Below are positions 23,110 through 32,300 of a stretch of DNA of 64,000 nucleotides, in pieces (within the stretch, counting starts at the first letter, position 1; each line of letters starts with the position of its first letter). A program made the position numbers and the translations under genes. The notes below the pieces were generated by a model. It worked only from the letters and a program-made list of their open reading frames with translations. It ran no database searches and was not told the DNA's origin. The DNA is from a virus: the IMG/VR virus record IMGVR_UViG_3300047300_000501, positions 1-64,000 of that record; one strand, written 5' to 3'.

Positions 23110-23829
23110 ATGCCAAACATAGAGTTTCACCCTTGGAGCGACGACGCTGAAGGTTTGATTGATAAGCCTACGCCAACACATAGAAATGTTCCAGAGTGGT
23201 ACAGAAAGCAACCAGCATACGTAAACAAAGAAGATTTTCTTAAAAAGGGTATTTCTGGTTCAACAATAAAGAAGTGTATGCCAGTCTTTGATGCTATGAC
23301 AGCGGGGTATACTTTGTATTGTCCACTAGATATTTATGTAGATGCAACAGATCCAAATAAATTAGAGTATAACATCCCTATAGCCGTTGCTGGCTTTAAA
23401 AAAGAATTGTTTACCACACACTCACCAGAGCAAACTACTCACTATCCAATGCCGTCATATGTTCATAAGGATGTTCTTAGAATTAATCCAATGTGGTCAG
23501 TTAAAACATCTCCTGGCTATAGTTCATTGTTTATTAAGCCAATGCATCAAGAGCATCAGCCTTTTGAATTAGTACCAGGAATTATTGATACAGATACCTA
23601 TGTTAGTGAAGGGTTCTTATCTTTTAAGATTGAGAGTAGTTTTAAAGGCATAATTGAAAAAGGAACACCTATTGCTCAAGTCATTCCATTCAAAAGAGAG
23701 AATTGGCAAAGTCAACATATAGAATATAAAGATTCTAAAGAGGGTCAGAAAAAGCAAAGAATGCTCGTGAGAAGTAAGTTTTTTAATTATTATAAGAAAA
23801 ACTTTTGGCACAAAAAGGAATGGCATTGA
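23110..23829 (+). CDS. DUF6065-like protein, copy 1 (239 aa)
   Basis: The core HRNVPEWYRKQP, then KKCMPVFDAMTAGYTLYCPL, TSPGYSSLFIKPMH, VPGIIDTD and KGTPIAQVIPFKRENW is shared with the next gene at all these points. The pattern fits, from memory, the phage/bacterial DUF6065 family of unknown function with a double-stranded beta-helix-like core. AGGAAGAG precedes the ATG. Confidence 0.6.
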   Translation: MPNIEFHPWSDDAEGLIDKPTPTHRNVPEWYRKQPAYVNKEDFLKKGISGSTIKKCMPVFDAMTAGYTLYCPLDIYVDATDPNKLEYNIPIAVAGFKKELFTTHSPEQTTHYPMPSYVHKDVLRINPMWSVKTSPGYSSLFIKPMHQEHQPFELVPGIIDTDTYVSEGFLSFKIESSFKGIIEKGTPIAQVIPFKRENWQSQHIEYKDSKEGQKKQRMLVRSKFFNYYKKNFWHKKEWH

Positions 23830-24557
23830 GTAAAAAGATAAAGTTTCATCCAACATCTTTAGAGATGTATGATAATTTTGACATACTTCATCCTGAACCA
23901 GCAATCAAACACATACCTGAATGGTATAAGGATTTAGCCCAACATTATGATACAAATAATGTAGAGTTTTTAAACCCAGTGAATGATCGTGGAACAGATG
24001 GTGCCAATGTTTCTACTAAAATGTGCTATCCATTTAGAGATGCTATGACTGCTGGGTACGTTTATCGATTAACCCAAGACATAGAGGTTACATTGAGTCC
24101 AGATGGCAAACCAGAACTATCTTGGGAGTATGATTCCTTAATGATGCTTGACAAGAGGTATATCCTAGATATGGTTCCACCAGAGGGCTGCCACCCTGTT
24201 CATTTTGGTCTAAGAATGCATTGGTATTATGAAACGCCACCAGGATACTCTGTTTTAATTACCCACCCAATGAATAGGTATGATCTGCCTTTTACAATTC
24301 CTTCAGGAATCATTGAGTCAGACCTGATGGGTATTCCAGTATTTCTATCATTTTTTCTAAAGAAGAATTTTATTGGTACAATCCCAAAGGGAACCCCACT
24401 ATTTCAAATAATACCTTTTAAAAGAGAAGACTGGGAGATGGAAGTAAGCCTAGACCCAGAAGAGATATTACAAAAAGAATACGACCTTGAAAATAGAAGA
24501 ACTAGATTATTTGCATACTATAAAAAGTTTGCATGGAGAAAGAAGAGTTACCTATAG
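23826..24557 (+). CDS. DUF6065-like protein, copy 2 (243 aa)
   Basis: Motifs match copy 1: IKHIPEWYKDLAQ, TKMCYPFRDAMTAGYVYRL, TPPGYSVLITHPMN, IPSGIIESD and KGTPLFQIIPFKREDW. The likely start is TTG at 23826, because AAGGA (23815-23819) is 6 bases upstream and TTGA overlaps the previous stop; the ATG at 23820 would touch the ribosome site. The copies have diverged considerably, so both are probably under selection. Confidence 0.6.
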   Translation: MSKKIKFHPTSLEMYDNFDILHPEPAIKHIPEWYKDLAQHYDTNNVEFLNPVNDRGTDGANVSTKMCYPFRDAMTAGYVYRLTQDIEVTLSPDGKPELSWEYDSLMMLDKRYILDMVPPEGCHPVHFGLRMHWYYETPPGYSVLITHPMNRYDLPFTIPSGIIESDLMGIPVFLSFFLKKNFIGTIPKGTPLFQIIPFKREDWEMEVSLDPEEILQKEYDLENRRTRLFAYYKKFAWRKKSYL

Positions 24558-24565
24558 TGTATAAT
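24558..24565 (+). promoter_or_regulatory. -10 promoter element
   Basis: TG-TATAAT about 24 bases before the ATG at 24590. An AAAAAGGAG ribosome site lies in the leader. Confidence 0.5.
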
Positions 24566-24589
24566 AATAATATAGAAAAAGGAGCAAGC

Positions 24590-25213
24590 ATGAGAGAGCA
24601 CAAATTCTTTGAAAGAATGCTAAATGCAGACACAGACCGTTTAGCGCATTACCTTGGTGAGCAATATCAAAAGATTGAAACACTAACTTTGCCAGGTATT
24701 CAGAAGTTAGGTCCAAATGAGGCATGGACAGAATCAGGAAGTTTATCTACAGTAAAGTGGAGAGAGTATAACGTCTTTCAATTTTTTCATCCAGATATTC
24801 ATAAACTATACAAGACAATTGGTGAAGTTGTTAGAGAGGCTTGTGAGTACTACCAGATTGATTTTGATTCACAAGAGTATATGGTTCAGGGATGGTTTAA
24901 CATTAACCATAAGAAGACTGGTAAGTTAGACTGGCACGATCATGGTGGGCCTTTTGCTCCACATTTTCATGGATTTTATTGCGTAAAGGCTGAGCCATCA
25001 ATTACTTACTATAGACTTTTTGGTGATCCAAACCGAGAGGTTGCAAATCACAATATTAATAATAGAATGATTGTTTCAGAAATGGGACACCCACATGCAC
25101 AGGGTGACTGGGACTGGGATGGTCCAAGAGTGACTATTGCATATGACATTGTTCCTTTAAGATCTCTTGTCAATGTCGGCGCTTCAGAGCAGCATTGGAT
25201 TCCATTATGCTAA
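24590..25213 (+). CDS. Oxygenase-like beta-helix protein, copy 1 (207 aa)
   Basis: WFNINHKKTGKLDWHDHGG then HFHGFYCVKAEPSITYYRLF, NRMIVSEMGHPHAQG and PRVTIAYDI follow the outline of 2OG-Fe(II) oxygenases of the HxH...H...R type (H in WHDHGG, H in GHPH, R in PRVTIAYDI). Metal ligands are plausible but unproven. Start ATG 24590 follows GGAG; the longer reading from 24533 has no ribosome site and lies in the previous gene. Confidence 0.55.
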   Translation: MREHKFFERMLNADTDRLAHYLGEQYQKIETLTLPGIQKLGPNEAWTESGSLSTVKWREYNVFQFFHPDIHKLYKTIGEVVREACEYYQIDFDSQEYMVQGWFNINHKKTGKLDWHDHGGPFAPHFHGFYCVKAEPSITYYRLFGDPNREVANHNINNRMIVSEMGHPHAQGDWDWDGPRVTIAYDIVPLRSLVNVGASEQHWIPLC

Positions 25214-25857
25214 CAGAAAAGAAACCACATAAGTTCTTTGAGCGATTTTTAGATAACGATGTAGAAGAGTTGTACGAGTATCTTGCAGATAAACAACAAG
25301 ATTTGCTTGAAGGAAAGGTTGGACAAATTCCACCAGAAGAACTAGCAAAGTACGATGAACATAATGGCGCAACAACACAATTAGGAATGCACTATAATGT
25401 TTTTGACTTTGACCATGTCGGAATCCGTAACCTTAAGGCTGCACTTGCAGATGCAGTAAAAGAAGCAAATGAGTACTACGGCGAAAACTTTGAAGAGAAT
25501 GATTATATGATTCATGGTTGGTATAACATGGATCCAAAAACACAAGGTAAAAAGGGTGTCAATCCTTTACAGAATGATGTGTTTTTTCATGACCATATGG
25601 GTGGAGAGGGTAGCCCTGTATTTCATGGGTACTACTGTGTAAATGCGGAACCATCAATCACTTACTATAAAATTGATGGTGTAACATTATTTGAAAATCA
25701 TAACAAGAATAACAGGGCTATTGTTTCAGAAACTGGTCATCCGCATGGAAGAGATGATTGGTTTGAAAATAAGCCAAGAATCACAATAGCCTACGACATA
25801 ATTCCTGCAAGAATGCTTGGAAATGTTGAGGGGCAAAATTGGCACAAACTGAAGTAA
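25207..25857 (+). CDS. Oxygenase-like beta-helix protein, copy 2 (216 aa)
   Basis: Opens MLTEKKPHKFFERFLDNDVE, parallel to HKFFERMLNADTD in copy 1. It shares FFHDHMGG, VFHGYYCVNAEPSITYYKI, NRAIVSETGHPHG and PRITIAYDI. Tandem duplication is clear at protein level. ATG 25207 overlaps the end of copy 1; an in-frame TTG at 25195 is less likely. Predicted metal-dependent oxygenase; substrate unknown. Confidence 0.55.
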   Translation: MLTEKKPHKFFERFLDNDVEELYEYLADKQQDLLEGKVGQIPPEELAKYDEHNGATTQLGMHYNVFDFDHVGIRNLKAALADAVKEANEYYGENFEENDYMIHGWYNMDPKTQGKKGVNPLQNDVFFHDHMGGEGSPVFHGYYCVNAEPSITYYKIDGVTLFENHNKNNRAIVSETGHPHGRDDWFENKPRITIAYDIIPARMLGNVEGQNWHKLK

Positions 25858-26714
25858 AACACGGTAAGATTCTTGTACATATCTACTCTTATAAAGAGAG
25901 AAATCTTTTAGATTTTGTAGAAAGTATCATCAATAAAAGTTCTGGTATTAACGCTATTGACATATACGTAACTGATCAGAACAATCTTACAAGACTAAGA
26001 CAATTTGTTCCTTATAGCAATGTTAGGTATGACGTTGTTTGGTGGGATGAGTTTTTAAGTCCTAATATTTATATTCAAAAAACAATAAGCGAAAATGCCT
26101 ATAAGCAGTATGATTATGTATTACTATTAAAGCAACATGTTGAATTCAAGAATGGTTGGGATACAGATTTAGTTGGTCTGCTACCTGAAGATGGTGTTAT
26201 TTCTGGCCAGGGCAAATTTAGACTATCTATAGATAAAAACTTTTATATCAAAAAGGATAAAAGAATATCTAGAGAACTTGTTAGTACTGGATTTATAGAT
26301 AGAAACTTTATCTTTGCTAAATTTAAAGATATTAGAAATATTATATTTCCATATGAATTAAAGTACTATGGTGATGAAGAGTATCTCTCTATACAGTTTT
26401 TAAATAACGGTCTTGATATTTTTGCACTCCCAACAGATTACTACACTGTAATGTCTAAGCCAATTCATGAAAGAGGATACGTTCCATTTTCTCTAAACCA
26501 TAACTACAACGAAGTGGTCTCTTTACTTAAAGAGAACAGGACATCTAGGCTTCCATACAAAGATCCATCTAAATTCTTACAATTGATTGGTCTTGACCTA
26601 ACAAACTTACATAGGTTGCCGTTTGACTTCAATGATATTGAGTACGATAGATTTTCTAGTTTGGATAAAACTGGTGGCAAGAGATATATTGAAAGATTAA
26701 ACTCAGTATCATAA
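25839..26714 (+). CDS. Glycosyltransferase-like protein (291 aa)
   Basis: KILVHIYSYKERNLLDFVES, AIDIYVTDQNN, YVLLLKQHVEFKNGWDTDLV and DGVISGQGKFRL recall GlcNAc-type GT-A glycosyltransferases, in which an acidic 'DQN/DxD-like' region and a 'D-hydrophobic...H-x-x-F...W' stretch shape the sugar-nucleotide site. The canonical DxD is not obvious. TTG start at 25839, supported by GAGGGG 5 bases upstream; overlaps copy 2 above by 19 bases. Probably decorates virion or host glycans. Confidence 0.5.
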   Translation: MAQTEVKHGKILVHIYSYKERNLLDFVESIINKSSGINAIDIYVTDQNNLTRLRQFVPYSNVRYDVVWWDEFLSPNIYIQKTISENAYKQYDYVLLLKQHVEFKNGWDTDLVGLLPEDGVISGQGKFRLSIDKNFYIKKDKRISRELVSTGFIDRNFIFAKFKDIRNIIFPYELKYYGDEEYLSIQFLNNGLDIFALPTDYYTVMSKPIHERGYVPFSLNHNYNEVVSLLKENRTSRLPYKDPSKFLQLIGLDLTNLHRLPFDFNDIEYDRFSSLDKTGGKRYIERLNSVS

Positions 26715-26744
26715 TTTTAAAAGTATAAACCATTTATAGAGGGT

Positions 26745-26769
26745 AGAGTTTTGCTTTTTAGAAAACTCT
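26745..26769. promoter_or_regulatory. 8-bp inverted repeat in the nrdJ promoter
   Basis: AGAGTTTT (26745-26752) and AAAACTCT (26762-26769) flank a 9-base loop immediately upstream of the -10 box. There is no T-run, so it looks like an operator rather than a terminator. Confidence 0.45.
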
Positions 26770-26777
26770 GCTATAAT
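26769..26777 (+). promoter_or_regulatory. Extended -10 promoter for nrdJ
   Basis: TGC-TATAAT, 33 bases before the ATG at 26811. The leader contains a GAAAGGAC ribosome site. Confidence 0.6.
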
Positions 26778-26810
26778 TAAGTCTATTCCGTTTTTGAAAG
26801 GACGAAACAC

Positions 26811-28841
26811 ATGTCAGATTTTTTTAGTTTTAGATTAACAGATGACTTCGTAGAGAAGTTTGCAACAGCACCAAACCCATTTGGATTTAAGGATGCAGCA
26901 GAAAACTCTCTTGGAGAAATCACTTTTATTCGCACATATTCTCGTGTGAAGGAGGATGGAACTAAAGAGCGCTGGCATGAAGTATGTCGTCGTGTAATCG
27001 AAGGTATGTACTCAGTACAAAAGAATCACGCTAAGGAAAATCGTTTACCTTGGAATGATTATAAGGCTCAGAAGTCTGCACAAGAAGCATTCCAGAGAAT
27101 GTTTGAGTTGAAGTGGACACCTCCAGGACGAGGTATGTGGACATTTGGAACAGCCATGACAATGGAGAAGAGAAACTCAGCAGCACTTCAAAATTGTGCA
27201 ATGGTATCAACAAAAGATCTTGACAAGAATGATCCAGGAGCCCTATTTGCTTGGGTTATGGACGCACTGATGCTTGGCATTGGTGTTGGATTTGACACAG
27301 TGGGACAGGAAAAGAATTTTACAATCTATGCTCCAACAGAGCCAGCAGTGATTTATAATATCCCAGACACTCGTGAGGGTTGGGTAGAATCAGTTCGTCT
27401 TTTGCTAAACTCTTACCTACGACAGAACCAGCCTATTCAAAAGTTTAACTACGACCTTATCCGTCCCCTAGGAGCACCGATTAAGGGCTTTGGAGGGGTC
27501 GCTAGCGGTCCAGCACCACTTATTCAACTACATGCACAGATCGATAAGGTAGTTGGCGGTAGAGTCGGAGAAACACTTGATAGCCGTGCTATTACAGATA
27601 TTGTTAACCTTATTGGTACCTGCGTTGTATCAGGAAATGTTAGACGTTCTGCAACACTTGCTTTGGGTGCAGCAGGGGATGAAGATTTTATTAATCTAAA
27701 GAATGCTGAAGTCTTTCCAGACCGTAACTCGTTTGATCCAGAAAACCCAGGGTGGGCTTGGATGTCAAATAACTCAATTTCTGCAACAGTCGGAATGGAC
27801 TATGAAAAGTACACTGATCTGATTGTTAATAACGGAGAGCCAGGATTTATTTGGCTTGATGTTGCTCGTAACTATGGTCGTCTAGCAGATCCTGCAGATG
27901 GAAAAGACTATCGGGTTATGGGCTTCAATCCTTGTGCGGAGCAGCCATTGGAGTCGTATGAACTTTGTACTCTTGTAGAAGTTCACTTAAATCGACATGA
28001 ATCCAAGGAGGACTTCCTCAAGACATTGAAGTTTGCTTACCTTTATGGTAAAACTGTTACGTTGCTTCCAACACACTGGCAGCAGACAAACGGTATCATG
28101 CAAAGAAACCGTCGCATTGGAACTTCTCTAACTGGTATCGCATCATTCGCTGATCAAAAGGGTCTTCCTATTGTCCGTGAGTGGATGGATGAAGGCTATA
28201 ATACAATTCGTAAGTATGACCGCCAGTATTCAGAATGGCTTTGTGTACGTGAATCAATTCGTGTAACAACAGTTAAGCCATCAGGCTCCGTGTCAATTCT
28301 TTCAGGTGCAACACCTGGAGTTCACTGGGGACCTGGAGGAAACTTCTTCCTTCGTGCAATTCGTTTTGGTGATACAGATCCAATGCTTCATTTGTTTAAG
28401 GCTGCAGGGTATAAGATTGAAAAAGATGTTGTGTCAGCAAATACACAGGTAGTCTACTTCCCAGTAAAGTCAGGACATCCTCGTTCTGAAAAGGATGTAA
28501 CATTGTTTGAAAAGATTGCTCTTGCAGCAACTGCTCAAAAGTACTGGTCAGACAATGGTGTTTCTGTAACTCTATCCTTTGATAAGGAAACAGAATCAAA
28601 GCATGTTGCTCCAGCACTTCACATGTATGAGGGGCAGTTGAAAGCAGTATCATTCCTACCTATGGGAAACACTGTTTATCCTCAGCAACCATACACTCAG
28701 ATTACTGAAGAGGAATATGAGTCTTATGTCGGAGTTCTAAAGCATATTGATTTCTCTGCTATTTATGATGGCAATGAAAATCTAGAAGCAATGGGTGAAG
28801 CCTACTGTACAACAGATTATTGTGAAATTAAGGTAAAGTAA
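26811..28841 (+). CDS. nrdJ: Adenosylcobalamin-dependent (class II) ribonucleotide reductase
   Basis: The 676 residues match the monomeric class II ribonucleoside-triphosphate reductase. Visible features are PPGRGMWTFGT, QNCAMVS (C129), NPCAEQPLESYELC with the radical-site Cys375 and Glu377, RRIGTSLTG, VKPSGSVSILSG and the C-terminal redox pair C666/C671 (YCTTDYC). It makes deoxynucleotides for phage replication using B12, which the host must supply. Length is close to the Lactobacillus-type enzyme. An inverted repeat in the promoter suggests regulation. Confidence 0.93.
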   Translation: MSDFFSFRLTDDFVEKFATAPNPFGFKDAAENSLGEITFIRTYSRVKEDGTKERWHEVCRRVIEGMYSVQKNHAKENRLPWNDYKAQKSAQEAFQRMFELKWTPPGRGMWTFGTAMTMEKRNSAALQNCAMVSTKDLDKNDPGALFAWVMDALMLGIGVGFDTVGQEKNFTIYAPTEPAVIYNIPDTREGWVESVRLLLNSYLRQNQPIQKFNYDLIRPLGAPIKGFGGVASGPAPLIQLHAQIDKVVGGRVGETLDSRAITDIVNLIGTCVVSGNVRRSATLALGAAGDEDFINLKNAEVFPDRNSFDPENPGWAWMSNNSISATVGMDYEKYTDLIVNNGEPGFIWLDVARNYGRLADPADGKDYRVMGFNPCAEQPLESYELCTLVEVHLNRHESKEDFLKTLKFAYLYGKTVTLLPTHWQQTNGIMQRNRRIGTSLTGIASFADQKGLPIVREWMDEGYNTIRKYDRQYSEWLCVRESIRVTTVKPSGSVSILSGATPGVHWGPGGNFFLRAIRFGDTDPMLHLFKAAGYKIEKDVVSANTQVVYFPVKSGHPRSEKDVTLFEKIALAATAQKYWSDNGVSVTLSFDKETESKHVAPALHMYEGQLKAVSFLPMGNTVYPQQPYTQITEEEYESYVGVLKHIDFSAIYDGNENLEAMGEAYCTTDYCEIKVK

Positions 28842-28853
28842 ATGGAGGACTAC

Positions 28854-29372
28854 GTGTCACAGATACATCACTTTAAGGCATTCATGAAGCCAGAAGATGC
28901 TGAAAAAATACATCAGCATGCTGTAAAGTTTAGTGATAGTTTTAATATGCATGGAAACAATGAAAAAGAATTTAAGGTCTACACCTATCATGAGATTGAA
29001 AAAGATGATAGACAAATTTTAGATCTTATGCAGTATTATGCCCTTAAGGTTTATAATCATGTAAAAGAAACATATGGTGGTCCATTCTTAGAATTCAATC
29101 CACACAAAACACACTTTGCACGTTTTGAAGAGGGACACGGAATGCATAGTCACTACGATGCTTCTAGGCCAAATGATATTGCTACTGTTTTATATTTAAA
29201 TAGTAACTACGATGGAGGAGAGATTTATTTTCCAGAGTATAACATAGAAATAAAGCCAGAGCCAGGAGATCTTCTATGTTTTCCAGATGAACCACACTTT
29301 GTTCATGGGGTAAAGCCAATTCTTAAGGGTACTAGATATACAACACCACGCTGGTTTCCACGCATAGTATGA
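28854..29372 (+). CDS. 2OG-Fe(II) oxygenase, prolyl-hydroxylase-like (172 aa)
   Basis: H100-x-D102 (HSHYDAS), H151 (FVHGV) and R161 (GTRYTTPRW) give the full HxD...H...R site. TVLYLNSNYDGGEIYFPEY and PGDLLCFPDE are typical flanking strands. The GTG at 28854 is preferred because GGAGG (28844-28848) is 5 bases upstream; the ATG at 28842 contains that site. Substrate unknown. It sits directly behind nrdJ and may share its transcript. Confidence 0.75.
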   Translation: MSQIHHFKAFMKPEDAEKIHQHAVKFSDSFNMHGNNEKEFKVYTYHEIEKDDRQILDLMQYYALKVYNHVKETYGGPFLEFNPHKTHFARFEEGHGMHSHYDASRPNDIATVLYLNSNYDGGEIYFPEYNIEIKPEPGDLLCFPDEPHFVHGVKPILKGTRYTTPRWFPRIV

Positions 29373-29378
29373 TAAAAT
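29370..29378 (+). promoter_or_regulatory. Extended -10 promoter
   Basis: TGA-TAAAAT, 9 bases before the ATG at 29388. It overlaps the stop codon of the oxygenase. Confidence 0.5.
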
Positions 29379-29387
29379 AGACTTACA

Positions 29388-32300
29388 ATGTCTAGTCCAT
29401 CAAATCTATATGCAGAAAAGGTGTTTGCAGAACACCCAATGGCTTTATGGGCTCTAGATGACAAGGTAGATTATGTTTCTTTAATATCAGAAAATCAAAG
29501 AAACCTTTCTTCTTGGACTGTATCAAACGCACTAGTATCTTCCTCACCGTCTACTGTTGATGAGCCATTTATATCAAGCAATGTAACAAAATTAACTGGA
29601 CAAAGTTCAAATGGTATTTACACTGTTATTGAGTGTATTGGTCCAGACCTTTTTAACTTTCAAGACCTAAACCATGATCTTGGAACTTTTGCTGTTGGCT
29701 CTTATATTTATTCTTTAAACCCTTACATAGTTGGATTAGACATAGGGTACGAATACTATGATTCAACCACTGGCTCTAATATACAAAACTTAAAGCACTA
29801 CGATACATCAGTATATGATAAGTGGCTTTTTATTTCAGAAACTTTTCACATCCCATCAGACAATGTTGAGATGAGACCAGTATTAAAAATAACTTATATA
29901 AATAGTGATACCGAAGATGCACCATATGAATTTCTTGTTAATGGTATTACCGTAGGACAGTGGTCAGAAGAATTTAATTCTGTATCTTTGGGTGTTGATC
30001 AAATATCTTTGCCAACTAAGATTAATCTTCCTTCTTTAAGTGGTGTAGAAGCAAAAGCATATGGGTTGCAAGAAAGTTCTGGTTACTATATTTTAGATCA
30101 ATCATCTTTATGTGCAAAAAATTCTGGTGTCCCAATGGTTTATGGAGCATCAAATAATACAATTATTATTCCTAACTCAAACTTGTATCCAGGATTAATT
30201 ATTCCTGGTCAAGGATTCTTAAACAACTCTGGTAAGTTTAAAGAATATACAGCAGAGATGTGGATAAGAGTTAATTCAAGTTCTACCACATTAAAAAGAA
30301 TTTTTGGACCTATAGCGTCTGATGATGGCATCTATGTAGATGGACCTTTTATTAAACTAAAGATTTCTGATAACATTGGGTCATTTTGTGTAGGACAGTG
30401 GACAAGGCCAATGTTGCTTCATATAAGAATTACTAAAAATTCTGCAAGTTTGCTTATTAATGGAGAACAAGTAATATCGTTAGATTTTATAACAGAGAAT
30501 TTGTCATTTCCAGATAAAGAGGTAAATGGAAAAGACAATGATTGGCTAGGGTTTTATGCACACGATGATGTGTCTCCTCTAGAATTAGATTGTGTTGCTA
30601 TATATCCTTATCAGGTTCCTATTCTTGTAGCAAAAAGAAGATTTGTTTATGGTCAAGGTGTAGAGATACCAGAAAATATTAATAGTGCGTATAGCGGTAC
30701 ATCTGTCTTCATTGACTATCCATTTGCAGATTATGCAAATAACTATATGTACCCTGATATTGGTAAATGGTCACAAGGAATAGTTGACAATCTTGCTATA
30801 GAAAATAACGTACTTTCATTACCAAACTATGCTCTCCCAACTTTTGTTTCGAGTTCAAAAACTCTTGCTCAGTTTAATAATGATAACTATACAATACAAA
30901 ATGAAGACCAGAACTTTATCTGTTTGTCTCCAAACAGCACATGGAACTCAACTAATTCCTATTTAATTTTTGACAGCATCAATCCAATTGCTGAAGAAAC
31001 CGCTGCAATATATGGTGTTTTTAAGTATACACAATTAGATAGTACAGAAAAAACCCTTATTAGGATAGAAGATCAGGTAAGCGGAAATTATCTTTCAATT
31101 AATCTGCAAGACAGTACACTTAAATACGTGTTGCAAATAGGTACAGAGAAAACTACAGTTTATGAGACTAGTGGAGTATTATTGGGAGACCATTTTACTG
31201 CTGGAATTAATTTAGAAAAATTTTCTAATTACTACGGAGGAGATGTTGCATCTTTACTTGGCAACCGATCAACTTTACGTGTATATGTAGGTGGAGATAA
31301 AGATCTCTCTAACACATTTAAAGGAAACATATATAAAGTTGTTTTTGACAATGCAAGAAATTTTGTAAGTGTTTCAGACCTCTTTAATGAATCTGGAGTT
31401 CCAAAAGAATATGAGAATATTTTTAATCAGTACGATACATCAGTTTTATATGATGCGGGAGATTCATATTTTGGAGAGAATCCAAGTTTTTGGCAATATA
31501 TTTTAGATGGTGGAAGCCCATCATCTTTTGTAACGGTAAGAGTTTCAGAGCATAGGGGAAGTTATGAACTGGTTGGATCCACTAACTTTGACCTATTTAG
31601 TTTAGACATTAATGTTTCTAGTTCGTGGGAAGACAATATTCCACTTACATATTTTGCTAAATATGTAACAGATGCCAAAGGCAAAGAGGTTTACGATTTA
31701 GACTTTTTGCAATTTAATATTAACTATCCAGCCCCAATTAAATATATTGAGTTTGGAGAGTATACAAGTTGGACATATGCAGAACTAATGTCAAGATACT
31801 CTACTCCAATTCAAAGAACATATTCATCCCTTGACAATCATTTGTATACTGGCTATAACAACTACTCAGATCTTTTGACTAAGTCATCAAAGAAGTATAG
31901 TTTGGATACTAAAAAATCTTTAGTAAGATCTTATATTTCTTTTCAGTATACTGCAGATGGTGCAAATTCAAACATGAATTCATTTAAGTATTCTGTCAGA
32001 CCAGATGTTAATACTGTAGTAAAGCCAGGAACTTATGTTGTTGATAGGGATGAACAAGGAAATGATATATATGACAATTTTTTAAATACAAGATATGAGG
32101 TTGTTGACAATAGCATTATTTATCCACCTTCTGGAATTAATTTTAATGACCTATCTATAGTTGTGCACCTCAAGGTAGATGTTGATAGTGTGTCTAAAAA
32201 CCCACTACAGATAAGATCTTTGCAAATTGCTTCCCAAGCATTTAATGAGTCTGCTAATGAGATTGGTACTAGATTTGGTACACCTATTTATCCATATAAA

